A DNA stretch of 16,524 nucleotides from CAZAYP01 sp964489425 [NCBI: uncultured Verrucomicrobiota bacterium] (lineage in GTDB: Bacteria > Verrucomicrobiota > Kiritimatiellia > RZYC01). Position numbers and translations under genes: made by a program. The notes beneath the pieces are model-generated. The model was not told the origin of the DNA. It did no database searches and was given only the letters and a program-made list of their open reading frames with translations. The stretch lies in assembly GCA_964489425.1 (NCBI GenBank), contig CAZAYP010000104.1, positions 1-16,524 on the forward strand. Direction: 5' to 3'. Below, piece after piece: positions 8,627 to 16,524 of this stretch (its first letter is position 1; every line of letters begins with the position of its first letter).

Positions 8627-8908
8627 ATGCCGACATACGAATATGAATGCCTGAAATGCGGCAAAGACTTTGAGCTGTTTCAAAGCATCACGGAGCCGCC
8701 CCGGCAGCGTTGCCCCAAGTGTCGCGGCAAGGTCAAGCGGCGGATCGGCGGCGGCTCCGGGCTGCTGTTCAAGGGCTCGGGTTTTTACGCCACGGACTAT
8801 CGCAGTGAAGGATACCGCAAGAGCGCCAAGGAGGATAGCGGCAGCGCCACCCCCAAGAAGGAAACCACCCCGCCCAAGGGTGGCGGCAAGAAAGAGCAGG
8901 CGGCCTGA
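8627..8908 (+). CDS. FmdB-family zinc ribbon protein
   Basis: A 93-residue protein with the typical FmdB N terminus PTYEYECLKCG and two knuckles, Cys8-x2-Cys11 and Cys29-x2-Cys32, expected to bind one zinc. The middle, GSGLLFKGSGFYATDY, is also characteristic of the family. The C-terminal third is Lys/Gly/Pro-rich and probably disordered. The family takes its name from a gene linked to formamidase expression, but its molecular role is not settled; many members are annotated only as regulatory zinc ribbons. The ATG at 8627 is preferred over an in-frame ATG at 8585 because the family begins MPTYEY and AAAGGTGG lies upstream at a usable distance. It is followed 79 bases later by grpE in the same direction. 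Confidence 0.93.
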   Translation: MPTYEYECLKCGKDFELFQSITEPPRQRCPKCRGKVKRRIGGGSGLLFKGSGFYATDYRSEGYRKSAKEDSGSATPKKETTPPKGGGKKEQAA

Positions 8909-8936
8909 CGCGCGCCGGATGGATGGCCGCCGCGCG
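8909..8936 (+). other. GC-rich hairpin between fmdB and grpE
   Basis: Bases 8909-8914 (CGCGCG) pair with 8931-8936. After one C-C mismatch, 8916-8918 (CGG) pair with 8927-8929 (CCG), leaving an eight-base loop ATGGATGG. The hairpin starts right after the fmdB stop codon. No T-run follows, so it could be a weak terminator or attenuator, or an RNA end that stabilises the fmdB message and sets a different level for grpE-dnaJ. Confidence 0.35.
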
Positions 8937-8987
8937 CTGCTTGTAGCTTGAAGCATCCGCTGGGTGCGGCCGGTGGCTTGGAATATC

Positions 8988-9647
8988 ATGGACAAAAACA
9001 AAAAAGATCGCAAAAAAGATCACCCGCACCCTGCGCCCCACGAAGCCCACGCGGCGGATGAGCATCCGGCCCCGGCGGACGTTGAACTGGAGCCGTCCGC
9101 TGCAGCTGAGCCGGCTGCCACGGATCCGCACGACCAGGAGTGCGCCACGCTCAAGGATCAGTTGCTGCGCCTGCGGGCGGATTTCGACAACTACCGCAAG
9201 CGCGTGGCGCGGGATGCCCGCGAGCAGGAGCAGCGGGCGGCGGAGAGAATCGTCAACGATCTGCTGCCGGTGCTGGATCATTTCGAGCTGGGCCTGGCCG
9301 CGGCGCGCGATCGCCGGGTGGATGGCACGGTGATTGCGGGCCTGGAACTGGTCCTGGGCCAGTTGCAGGCCCTGTTGAACCGCGCCGGCGTGACGGTCGT
9401 GGATACCCAGGGCAAGGACTTTGATCCCCAGCACCACGAATGCGTGGCGCATATGCCCTCGGCCGAGCATCCCGAAAACCGGATCGTCACCGAAACCCGG
9501 CGTGGATACCGCATGGGCGAGCGCCTGCTGCGCGCGCCGCAGGTCGTCGTGTCCAGCGGCCCGGCGCCGCAATCCGCGGACGCCCACCCACCGGCGGCCG
9601 CCCCCGGCCCCGCGCCCGCGGACAAGCACATCAAGGTCCAGGCTTGA
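8988..9647 (+). CDS. grpE: GrpE, nucleotide exchange factor for DnaK
   Basis: 219 residues. GrpE releases ADP from DnaK in the Hsp70 cycle in the cytoplasm. The N terminus (~1-50) is charged and His/Pro/Ala-rich, as is common in GrpE. The long dimer helix includes [16 protein letters not shown] (~61-76), and the core has [12 protein letters not shown] (~92-103). The C-terminal beta domain shows [10 protein letters not shown] and [19 protein letters not shown], ending the conserved part at APQVVVS. A Pro/Ala-rich tail of ~30 residues (~190-219) is longer than in most GrpE proteins. The ATG at 8988 has GGA six bases upstream; a GTG at 8964 in the same frame is less likely. It is 20 bases upstream of dnaJ and surely co-transcribed with it. 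No dnaK or hrcA is in the window. Confidence 0.96.
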   Translation: MDKNKKDRKKDHPHPAPHEAHAADEHPAPADVELEPSAAAEPAATDPHDQECATLKDQLLRLRADFDNYRKRVARDAREQEQRAAERIVNDLLPVLDHFELGLAAARDRRVDGTVIAGLELVLGQLQALLNRAGVTVVDTQGKDFDPQHHECVAHMPSAEHPENRIVTETRRGYRMGERLLRAPQVVVSSGPAPQSADAHPPAAAPGPAPADKHIKVQA

Positions 9648-9667
9648 GCGGGCCACGGTTTCCCGGC

Positions 9668-10792
9668 ATGGCGTCAGACGCCAAACCCGATTGCTATGAA
9701 ACGCTGGGCGTCCCCCGGACCGCCAGCGCCGACGACATCAAGAAGGCGTACCGCAAGCTCGCGCTCCAGTGCCACCCGGACCGGAATCCCGGCGACAAGG
9801 CCGCCGAGGAGAAATTCAAGTCGCTCTCGGAGGCGTACGATATCCTCTCCGATCCTGACAAGCGGGCCGCGTATGACCAGTACGGCCACGCCGCGTTTCA
9901 GCGCGGGGGCGGGGGCGGCGGGTTCCACGATCCCTTTGACCTGTTCAACTCCGTGTTCGGCATGGGCGGGATCCTCGAGCAGTTTTTTGGCGGCGGCAGC
10001 AACCATCCCGGCCGCGGCGCAGACCTGGCCTACGAGTTGGAAGTCACCCTGGAAGAGGCGGCGCTGGAAACCGAGAAGGAAATCGTCTATTCGCGGCACG
10101 AGGCGTGCCACGCCTGCGGCGGGTCCGGGGCCGCGCCGGGCGCTGCGCCGAAGCGCTGCCCCACCTGCAAGGGGCACGGACAGGTCGTGGCCAACCAGGG
10201 ATTTTTCAGCGTCCGGCGCGTGTGCCCGAGTTGCGGCGGCCGGGGATCGCGCGTCGACAAGGTGTGCCCGGCCTGCCGGGGCGAAGGCCGCCAGCGCCAG
10301 GAAATGCGGGTCAAGGTCCATATCCCGGCGGGCGTGGATACCGGCGCGCGCCTGCGGGTCACCGGCCACGGCGAAGCCGGGGAGGCCGGCGAGCCGGCGG
10401 GTGATTTGTACGTGCTGATCCACGTCAAGGAGCACGAGCATTTCAAGCGGCATGGCGACAACCTGATCTGCGAGCTGCCCTTGCCGTTTCCCGTGGCGGT
10501 GCTCGGCGGCCGGGTGGAAGTGCCGACCCTGGCCGGCCCCGAGGTGCTGGATATTCCCGCCGGCACGCAGCCCGGAACCGTGTTGAAGGTGCGCCATGCC
10601 GGGTTGCCGCACCTGCGCAGCGGAATTCGCGGCGACCTGCTGGTCGTCACCCAGGTCGCGGTGCCCAAAACTTTGACCGCAGCCCAGCGCCAGAAGCTCC
10701 AGGACTACGCCGCCGCCCGCGGGGACGAAGAGACGCCCAAACCGTCGCCCGGATTCCTGCAAAAGGCGCGCGAGTTCATCGACCACCTGTAG
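9668..10792 (+). CDS. dnaJ: DnaJ, Hsp40 co-chaperone
   Basis: 374 residues, the normal length for a class I DnaJ. It delivers unfolded clients to DnaK and stimulates DnaK ATPase. The J domain (~8-75) has the HPD motif at 36-38. A Gly/Phe region (~79-112) follows. The zinc domain has all four CxxCxGxG repeats: CHACGGSG (147), CPTCKGHG (164), CPSCGGRG (186) and CPACRGEG (200). The two client-binding beta domains and the C-terminal dimer segment follow. The start ATG at 9668 has no strong ribosome site, so translation may be coupled to grpE, which ends 20 bases before. It ends 16 bases from the convergent PP-loop gene, with no clear terminator between. Confidence 0.97.
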   Translation: MASDAKPDCYETLGVPRTASADDIKKAYRKLALQCHPDRNPGDKAAEEKFKSLSEAYDILSDPDKRAAYDQYGHAAFQRGGGGGGFHDPFDLFNSVFGMGGILEQFFGGGSNHPGRGADLAYELEVTLEEAALETEKEIVYSRHEACHACGGSGAAPGAAPKRCPTCKGHGQVVANQGFFSVRRVCPSCGGRGSRVDKVCPACRGEGRQRQEMRVKVHIPAGVDTGARLRVTGHGEAGEAGEPAGDLYVLIHVKEHEHFKRHGDNLICELPLPFPVAVLGGRVEVPTLAGPEVLDIPAGTQPGTVLKVRHAGLPHLRSGIRGDLLVVTQVAVPKTLTAAQRQKLQDYAAARGDEETPKPSPGFLQKAREFIDHL

Positions 10793-10808
10793 CCGGCGGC
10801 CATCCCCG

Positions 10809-11507
10809 TCAAAGGCGCGCGAGGTCGCGCATGGAGTCCTTGATGAACTGTTGGCAGATCGGCAGCTTGGCCTTGATGTAGGCCACCACGTTGGCCGGGT
10901 CTGGAATGCTGAACGTGCCGCCAAACAGGCAACTGCCTTCCAGCGGCTTGGGCGAGAGCCCGAACGCGAACAGTTTCTTTTTAACCAATTCCTGGCTGGT
11001 GAAGTCGTAAATGGGGTTCACGTACTTGACCCCGTGGGATTGGTGAAACCGGCGGATGGCCTGGATGGCTTCCGGCATCTGCTCAACCCAGTCTTTCTGG
11101 TAACCGGTGTATCCATCGGCGATCATGCGGATTCCATGTTCCAGGCAATACACCAGCGACAAGGTATGCATGGCCATTTTGCAGCCCATGCACACCAGGT
11201 TGGTGTGGTAGCGGCGGAAATCTTCTTCCAGCGGCGTGAGCGCCAGTTCCTTGAACAGGCCGTAGGATGGTAGCACCCGCCATTTGACCATGGCGTCCGG
11301 GAACCGCGCGACCAGTTCCCGGTGCCGGATTTCGGCCAGATCGGAGCTGAGGATGGCGCCGTTGTCGTAGGTGAGGAGATGGATTTTACAACCTTTACGA
11401 GCCAGCAGGGCGCAGGCCAGGGACGAATCACGGCCGCCGGAGAACAGGAGTGCCACCTGTTTTCCCGCGGGCTGTGCGCGTTGGGTTGGGACCCGCTTCT
11501 TTCTCAT
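10809..11507 (-). CDS. PP-loop ATPase, possible sulfur transferase
   Basis: 232 residues. The PP-loop SGGRDSS (23-29) marks an N-type ATP pyrophosphatase that adenylates a substrate. The protein has Cys106-x2-Cys109 (VCMGCKMAMH) and Cys193 (GSCLFGG), besides Cys32, 40, 121 and 218. A CxxC plus a distant single cysteine is the set that holds a [4Fe-4S] cluster in tRNA thiolases of the TtuA/NcsA type, so sulfur transfer to a tRNA or small molecule is a reasonable inference. QueC, MnmA, ThiI and TtcA were considered, but none fits its length and motifs well. There is no N-terminal zinc finger or THUMP domain. The ATG at 11507 has a strong GGAGGA upstream. It is divergent from the Rrf2 regulator and cysteine genes, which supports a role in sulfur metabolism. 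The exact substrate is unknown. Confidence 0.88.
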   Translation of the reverse strand: MRKKRVPTQRAQPAGKQVALLFSGGRDSSLACALLARKGCKIHLLTYDNGAILSSDLAEIRHRELVARFPDAMVKWRVLPSYGLFKELALTPLEEDFRRYHTNLVCMGCKMAMHTLSLVYCLEHGIRMIADGYTGYQKDWVEQMPEAIQAIRRFHQSHGVKYVNPIYDFTSQELVKKKLFAFGLSPKPLEGSCLFGGTFSIPDPANVVAYIKAKLPICQQFIKDSMRDLARL

Positions 11508-11526
11508 GATTTATCCTCCACAAAAA

Positions 11527-11555
11527 AATATACACAATTCCTGTTGACAAATCAA
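11527..11555 (-). promoter_or_regulatory. Promoter of the PP-loop gene
   Basis: On the minus strand the -35 box is TTGATT (plus-strand 11550-11555), then a spacer of exactly 17 bases, then the -10 box TATATT (plus-strand 11527-11532, five of six to consensus). It lies just upstream of the GGAGGA ribosome site of the PP-loop gene. Its -35 box directly adjoins the -35 box of the opposite promoter. Confidence 0.6.
11544..11555. promoter_or_regulatory. Dyad at the shared -35 region, candidate operator
   Basis: TTGACAAATCAA has inverted arms TTGA/TCAA around CAAA and covers both back-to-back -35 boxes. A dimeric Rrf2 protein bound here would block both divergent promoters. The dyad may simply be the result of two facing -35 boxes, so the operator call is tentative. 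ACTAGT and CTATAG downstream (11565-11580) are other small palindromes in the same gap. Confidence 0.35.
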
Positions 11556-11572
11556 GGCCCAATAACTAGTAT
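11544..11572 (+). promoter_or_regulatory. Promoter of the rrf2-metY-cysK operon
   Basis: A perfect -35 box TTGACA (11544-11549), a 17-base spacer and TAGTAT (11567-11572, four of six) form a sigma-70-type promoter. A start about seven bases after the -10 box would leave only a few bases before the regulator ATG at 11586. The area is markedly AT-rich against the GC-rich surroundings. Confidence 0.65.
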
Positions 11573-11585
11573 ATCTATAGAAATT

Positions 11586-12029
11586 ATGAGGCTAACCACA
11601 AAAAAGCGGTACGGGTTGCGGTTTATGTTGGATTTGGCGGCGGGAGATAACGGCCATCCCATCTCCCTGCGCGACGTGGCACAACGCCAGGGGATCTCCG
11701 AAAAATATTTGTGGCAGGTGGTCAGCCCGCTGAAGTCCGCTGGCTTGGTCGCTTCGGTGGCCGGCGCCCACGGCGGCTACAAGCTGGCGCGGTCGCCCGC
11801 CGCGATTACGGTCTTCGATATCCTCGCGGCGCTGGACGGCAGCCAGCACATGATCCCCTGCACTGAATCGTCCGAAATTTGCGAGCGCAGCGCGGGTTGC
11901 GTCGCCCGCAAGTTTTGGAAGGGGCTTGAAGAGGTCGTTGCCGAATATTTCAAGGCCGCCTCCCTGCAATCCCTGGCGGACCAGCAAAAGCAAATGCAGT
12001 CATCCAGGTCCCTGACCTATTGCATCTAA
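11586..12029 (+). CDS. Rrf2-family regulator, IscR-like with three cysteines
   Basis: 147 residues. The N-terminal winged helix has the Rrf2 pattern: KRYGLRFMLDLA, ISLRDVAQRQGISEKYLWQ (recognition region ~27-43) and GAHGGYKLARSP for the wing. Cys92, Cys99 and Cys105 follow in a PCTESSEICERSAGC stretch. IscR holds its [2Fe-2S] cluster with Cys92, 98 and 104, so the spacing here (x6, x5) is one residue longer in the first gap. CymR, the other well-known cysteine regulator of this family, lacks such a set. It is the first gene before metY and cysK, so it probably controls cysteine synthesis and itself in response to Fe-S, sulfide or cysteine status. No ribosome site is visible before the ATG, and the promoter is very close, so the message may be nearly leaderless. 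Confidence 0.93.
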   Translation: MRLTTKKRYGLRFMLDLAAGDNGHPISLRDVAQRQGISEKYLWQVVSPLKSAGLVASVAGAHGGYKLARSPAAITVFDILAALDGSQHMIPCTESSEICERSAGCVARKFWKGLEEVVAEYFKAASLQSLADQQKQMQSSRSLTYCI

Positions 12030-13346
<1,317 letters not shown>

Positions 13347-13402
13347 AAAGAGGGGCGCCGTGAAAGTTCAGAAATGGCCGGAAATGACACTGCAATCCCC
13401 AT

Positions 13403-13408
13403 GAGGAG
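13403..13408 (+). promoter_or_regulatory. Strong ribosome binding site of cysK
   Basis: GAGGAG lies six bases before the ATG at 13415. The 68-base gap after metY shows no terminator and no recognisable riboswitch, which supports one metY-cysK message. Confidence 0.75.
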
Positions 13409-13414
13409 CACGCG

Positions 13415-14371
<957 letters not shown>

Positions 14372-14387
14372 TTTGGCCGTCAACCCC

Positions 14388-14402
14388 AAGGAGTTCGTAA
14401 TA
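14388..14402 (+). promoter_or_regulatory. Ribosome binding site deciding an ATA start
   Basis: AAGGAG (14388-14393), a six-base spacer and ATA (14400-14402) have exactly the geometry of the cysK start just upstream. Reading from ATA gives (M)SKKNCWQYKNYG and then a signal peptide. No ATG or GTG occurs in this frame before the mature protein; a TTG at 14373, one base after the cysK stop, is the other option. Confidence 0.5.
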
Positions 14403-16524
14403 AGCAAGAAGAACTGCTGGCAGTATAAGAATTACGGCCACGAAAATGGCGGCGCCAAGGTAAGGGAGCTGGGGCTGTTGTCGGCGGTTGTCCTTCTGGC
14501 GGGCCTGGCGGGGCCGGCGCGCGGCCTGGATGTGCCGGTGGTGGTGAAGGAATGTGCCGGGACCGGCAGCGCCGGGTTCCCGATCTCGGTCGTGGTTCCC
14601 CTGCCCCGCGGCCAATTCTTCGCCGTCACCAATTTCGCCCTGGCGGATTCTGACGGATCTAATGTGGCAGTCCAATGCGAAGCACTCGAGCGCTGGCCGG
14701 CCGACAACAGCCTGCGCCACGTGCTGACGCACTTCCAGCCACTGGTGCCCGCTCACAGCAACGCGCTTTACCATTTCCGCGATGGCTGGCCGGCCCGGCC
14801 GGGCCAACCCGTCACCGTCAGTGCCAGCGCAACAGATATCCTCGTGACCACCGGCCCATTGCGCTTTACCGTGCCGCGGGACAACGGCGCACTGTTGGGG
14901 ACGGTGTGGCTCGATGAAAACACGAACGGTCAGTTCACGACGGACGAGATGGTCATTGCCGAACACCCCCGCCAGGGCGGCGTTTTCGTCCCCTGGCCCG
15001 GGGGCGGCGCAACGCAATACGACGGCGAGCGCACCAACCTGACCGTGGAAGTCGAGGAGGCCGGCCCGCTGCGCGCCGTGATCCGGGTGGAATCGCCGGC
15101 CGAGTTCGGCGGCACCAACGATCACCGCCACGGGTTTGCCGCCCGGATTTACGCCTATGCCGGCCAAGCATTCCTGAAACTGGATTACCAGCTCCAGAAC
15201 TCCGCGAAGAACGCGGCGCGGTCCTGGCCGCTCTATTTTGAGACCATGAGCCTCGACTGGCACCTGGCCCTGTCCAATAACGCCGTGGCGCGGATTGGCG
15301 TGGGCCAGCCAGAGCCGTGGTGCGCGACCAACCACCAGGGCATCGGGCTGGCGCAGGAATCCCACGGCGACCTGCGCATCTACCGGCAGGCAGACCAACA
15401 GCCCCTCTTCACGACCAACTTCGCCCCCGGCTCCGGCGCCGAGGGGTTGCTGGACGTCAGCGACGGCCGGCGCGGCGTGGCAGCGGTCATCCGGCAGGCC
15501 TGGCAAACCTGGCCCAACGGGCTGGCGGGGTCGGCTTCCAACACCTTGTCGGTCCAGCCGTACCCCCCGTGGAGCCGGCAGTTCTACCAGTCCGCGTGGA
15601 ACGAACCGCCGCGGCTGGGAACCAACGGCCTGTACTGGCTCGACGATATGCAGCACGTCGTCAAGGAGTGCCTGCTCTACTTTCACGGCGCGGCTGAAGC
15701 GGGGTCCAACTTGCTGGCGCTGGCGCGCACGGTCCAGTTCCCGCCCGTGGCCCTGGCGGACCGCGCCTGGCACCGGGTCGCCATGGCCAGCCTCGACCTG
15801 GGGGGCGTGCTGCCGGCCGACGTGGACTTGCCGCCCCTGTCGGACGAACGCCAGCCAGTCTACGCTCCGGAACGGTTCGACGGCACCACCTACGGGTTTG
15901 GCTGGGGGATCTTCGGCGATCCCGAGCCGGGCTACCGCATGGCCTCCTGCACCACCGGCGGCTGGCCCTACGGCGGCGCCCGGCCGTTCGCCACCCAGGC
16001 GCCGGCGGACTATTTCAACGCCCAGGACCAGGCCATGGGCGAACTCAACGTGCGTCCGGAATGGATGGCGCAATACCGGCATGACGAAGATTGGCCGCGG
16101 CTGCAGCTGACGGAAAATCCTTACTGCGGCGGCCGCTGGCGGATTTTTGCCGGGCACGGCGTGTCCAAGCTGGCCGCGCCTCCATTGCCGGGCGCCTTCC
16201 GGGACGGCAGCCCGGAGGAGCCGCAGTATTATGCCCGCGACGACGAACATGGCTGGTTCTATCATGTGGCCGAGGCGTACTGGGCCTCCGGCAATCCCTG
16301 GATTCGCGACTGGTACCGGTTCGTCGCCGAGTTCCGGCGCGTGCGCCTGGACGCGCTGGATCCCTGGCCGGATCACGGCAGCCGCGCCATTGGCCACAGC
16401 CTCAACCACGCGATCCAAGCCTGGCGCGTCACCGGCGACACCAACCTCCCCGCGCATATCAGCGCCTACCCCGGATATTTCACACCGTCACATTACAAGC
16501 GGGTGACGCGGCGAAAATTGAGGG
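14400..16524 (+). CDS. Exported PcRGLX/YetA-like protein (PL26-type), 3' partial
   Basis: About 708 residues are visible and the frame stays open to the window end. It starts with a Lys-rich stretch and a signal peptide (LGLLSAVVLLAGLAGPARG, bases ~14469-14525), so it is exported. Bases ~14526-14800 read like the N-terminal RIFT-barrel of exo-rhamnogalacturonan lyase-like proteins: FPISVVVPLPRGQF, then LADSDGSNVAVQCEALERWP and NSLRHVLTHFQPL. A central beta-sandwich follows (ARIYAYAGQAFLKLDYQL), then an apparently helical region with YARDDEHGWFYHVAEAYW and DHGSRAIGHSLNHAIQAW, as in the alpha/alpha toroid. A role in degrading a pectin-like polysaccharide is inferred from the family. A TTG at 14373 is an alternative start. 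A long antisense frame overlaps it, but only this strand gives family motifs and a signal peptide. It lies 16-28 bases after cysK. Confidence 0.8.
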   Translation, partial: MSKKNCWQYKNYGHENGGAKVRELGLLSAVVLLAGLAGPARGLDVPVVVKECAGTGSAGFPISVVVPLPRGQFFAVTNFALADSDGSNVAVQCEALERWPADNSLRHVLTHFQPLVPAHSNALYHFRDGWPARPGQPVTVSASATDILVTTGPLRFTVPRDNGALLGTVWLDENTNGQFTTDEMVIAEHPRQGGVFVPWPGGGATQYDGERTNLTVEVEEAGPLRAVIRVESPAEFGGTNDHRHGFAARIYAYAGQAFLKLDYQLQNSAKNAARSWPLYFETMSLDWHLALSNNAVARIGVGQPEPWCATNHQGIGLAQESHGDLRIYRQADQQPLFTTNFAPGSGAEGLLDVSDGRRGVAAVIRQAWQTWPNGLAGSASNTLSVQPYPPWSRQFYQSAWNEPPRLGTNGLYWLDDMQHVVKECLLYFHGAAEAGSNLLALARTVQFPPVALADRAWHRVAMASLDLGGVLPADVDLPPLSDERQPVYAPERFDGTTYGFGWGIFGDPEPGYRMASCTTGGWPYGGARPFATQAPADYFNAQDQAMGELNVRPEWMAQYRHDEDWPRLQLTENPYCGGRWRIFAGHGVSKLAAPPLPGAFRDGSPEEPQYYARDDEHGWFYHVAEAYWASGNPWIRDWYRFVAEFRRVRLDALDPWPDHGSRAIGHSLNHAIQAWRVTGDTNLPAHISAYPGYFTPSHYKRVTRRKLR

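Noticed and set aside
8427-8636. N-terminal extension of Memo-AMMECR1 to an ATG at 8636
   Set aside because: It would overlap fmdB, adds Arg/Cys-rich sequence without family likeness and puts the lipoprotein signal inside the chain; the start at 8426 has its own ribosome site.
8947-8975. CTTGAA as a sigma-32 -35 box before grpE
   Set aside because: At 11-16 bases downstream there is no CCCCAT-like -10 box, only CGGCCGGT, so the match is probably chance.
10817-10830. GCGCG/CGCGC hairpin as terminator for dnaJ and the PP-loop gene
   Set aside because: Five pairs, no T-run, and it lies inside the PP-loop coding end; such stems are frequent by chance at this GC content.
9674-10924. Minus-strand frame opposite dnaJ
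   Set aside because: dnaJ has every domain motif on the plus strand; the antisense product has none.
13347-13414. Regulatory element or small gene between metY and cysK
   Set aside because: 68 bases with no convincing stem, T-run or reading frame beyond the cysK ribosome site.

Overview
The window is about 16.5 kb of GC-rich DNA with ten protein genes. It has no rRNA, tRNA, CRISPR array or insertion sequence that I can see. Very large multidomain secreted proteins (a subtilase fused to a beta-helix and MBG-type domains) and an exported rhamnogalacturonan-lyase-like protein sit among ordinary housekeeping genes. That mix fits a polysaccharide-degrading member of the PVC group, for example Kiritimatiellota, Verrucomicrobiota or Lentisphaerota. 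This assignment is an inference from gene content, because the window holds no taxonomic marker.

Layout. (1) 3-4679, plus strand: the 3' part of a secreted KP-43-like subtilase with a long mosaic tail; its true start lies before the window. (2) 4710-6767, minus strand: a soluble hybrid histidine kinase, REC-REC-HisKA-HATPase-REC. (3) 6822-8426, minus strand: a predicted lipoprotein that fuses the Memo and AMMECR1 domains (AmmeMemoRadiSam proteins B and A), 54 bases upstream of the kinase and possibly co-transcribed with it. (4) 8627-10792, plus strand: fmdB-like zinc ribbon, grpE and dnaJ. (5) 10809-11507, minus strand: a PP-loop ATPase with a CxxC...C cysteine set. (6) 11586-14371, plus strand: an IscR-like Rrf2 regulator, then metY and cysK. 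(7) about 14400 to the window end, plus strand: an exported PcRGLX/YetA-like (PL26-type) protein, cut off by the window edge.

How the genes fit together. The clearest functional unit is 10809-14371. MetY makes homocysteine and CysK makes cysteine, both from sulfide. The Rrf2 protein has three cysteines placed almost as in the Fe-S regulator IscR. The divergent PP-loop enzyme has the cysteine pattern of [4Fe-4S]-dependent tRNA thiolases. The two divergent promoters are back to back with adjoining -35 boxes, so one bound regulator could control both sides. I read this as a sulfide-assimilation and sulfur-transfer locus under Fe-S or cysteine control. The gene calls are firm; the link between the genes is inference.

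Points of most interest: the lipoprotein form of the Memo-AMMECR1 fusion, the PP-loop/Rrf2/MetY/CysK unit, and the last gene, which has no ATG but a strong Shine-Dalgarno at the right distance from an ATA codon. A 714-codon antisense frame covers that last gene and could mislead automatic annotation.
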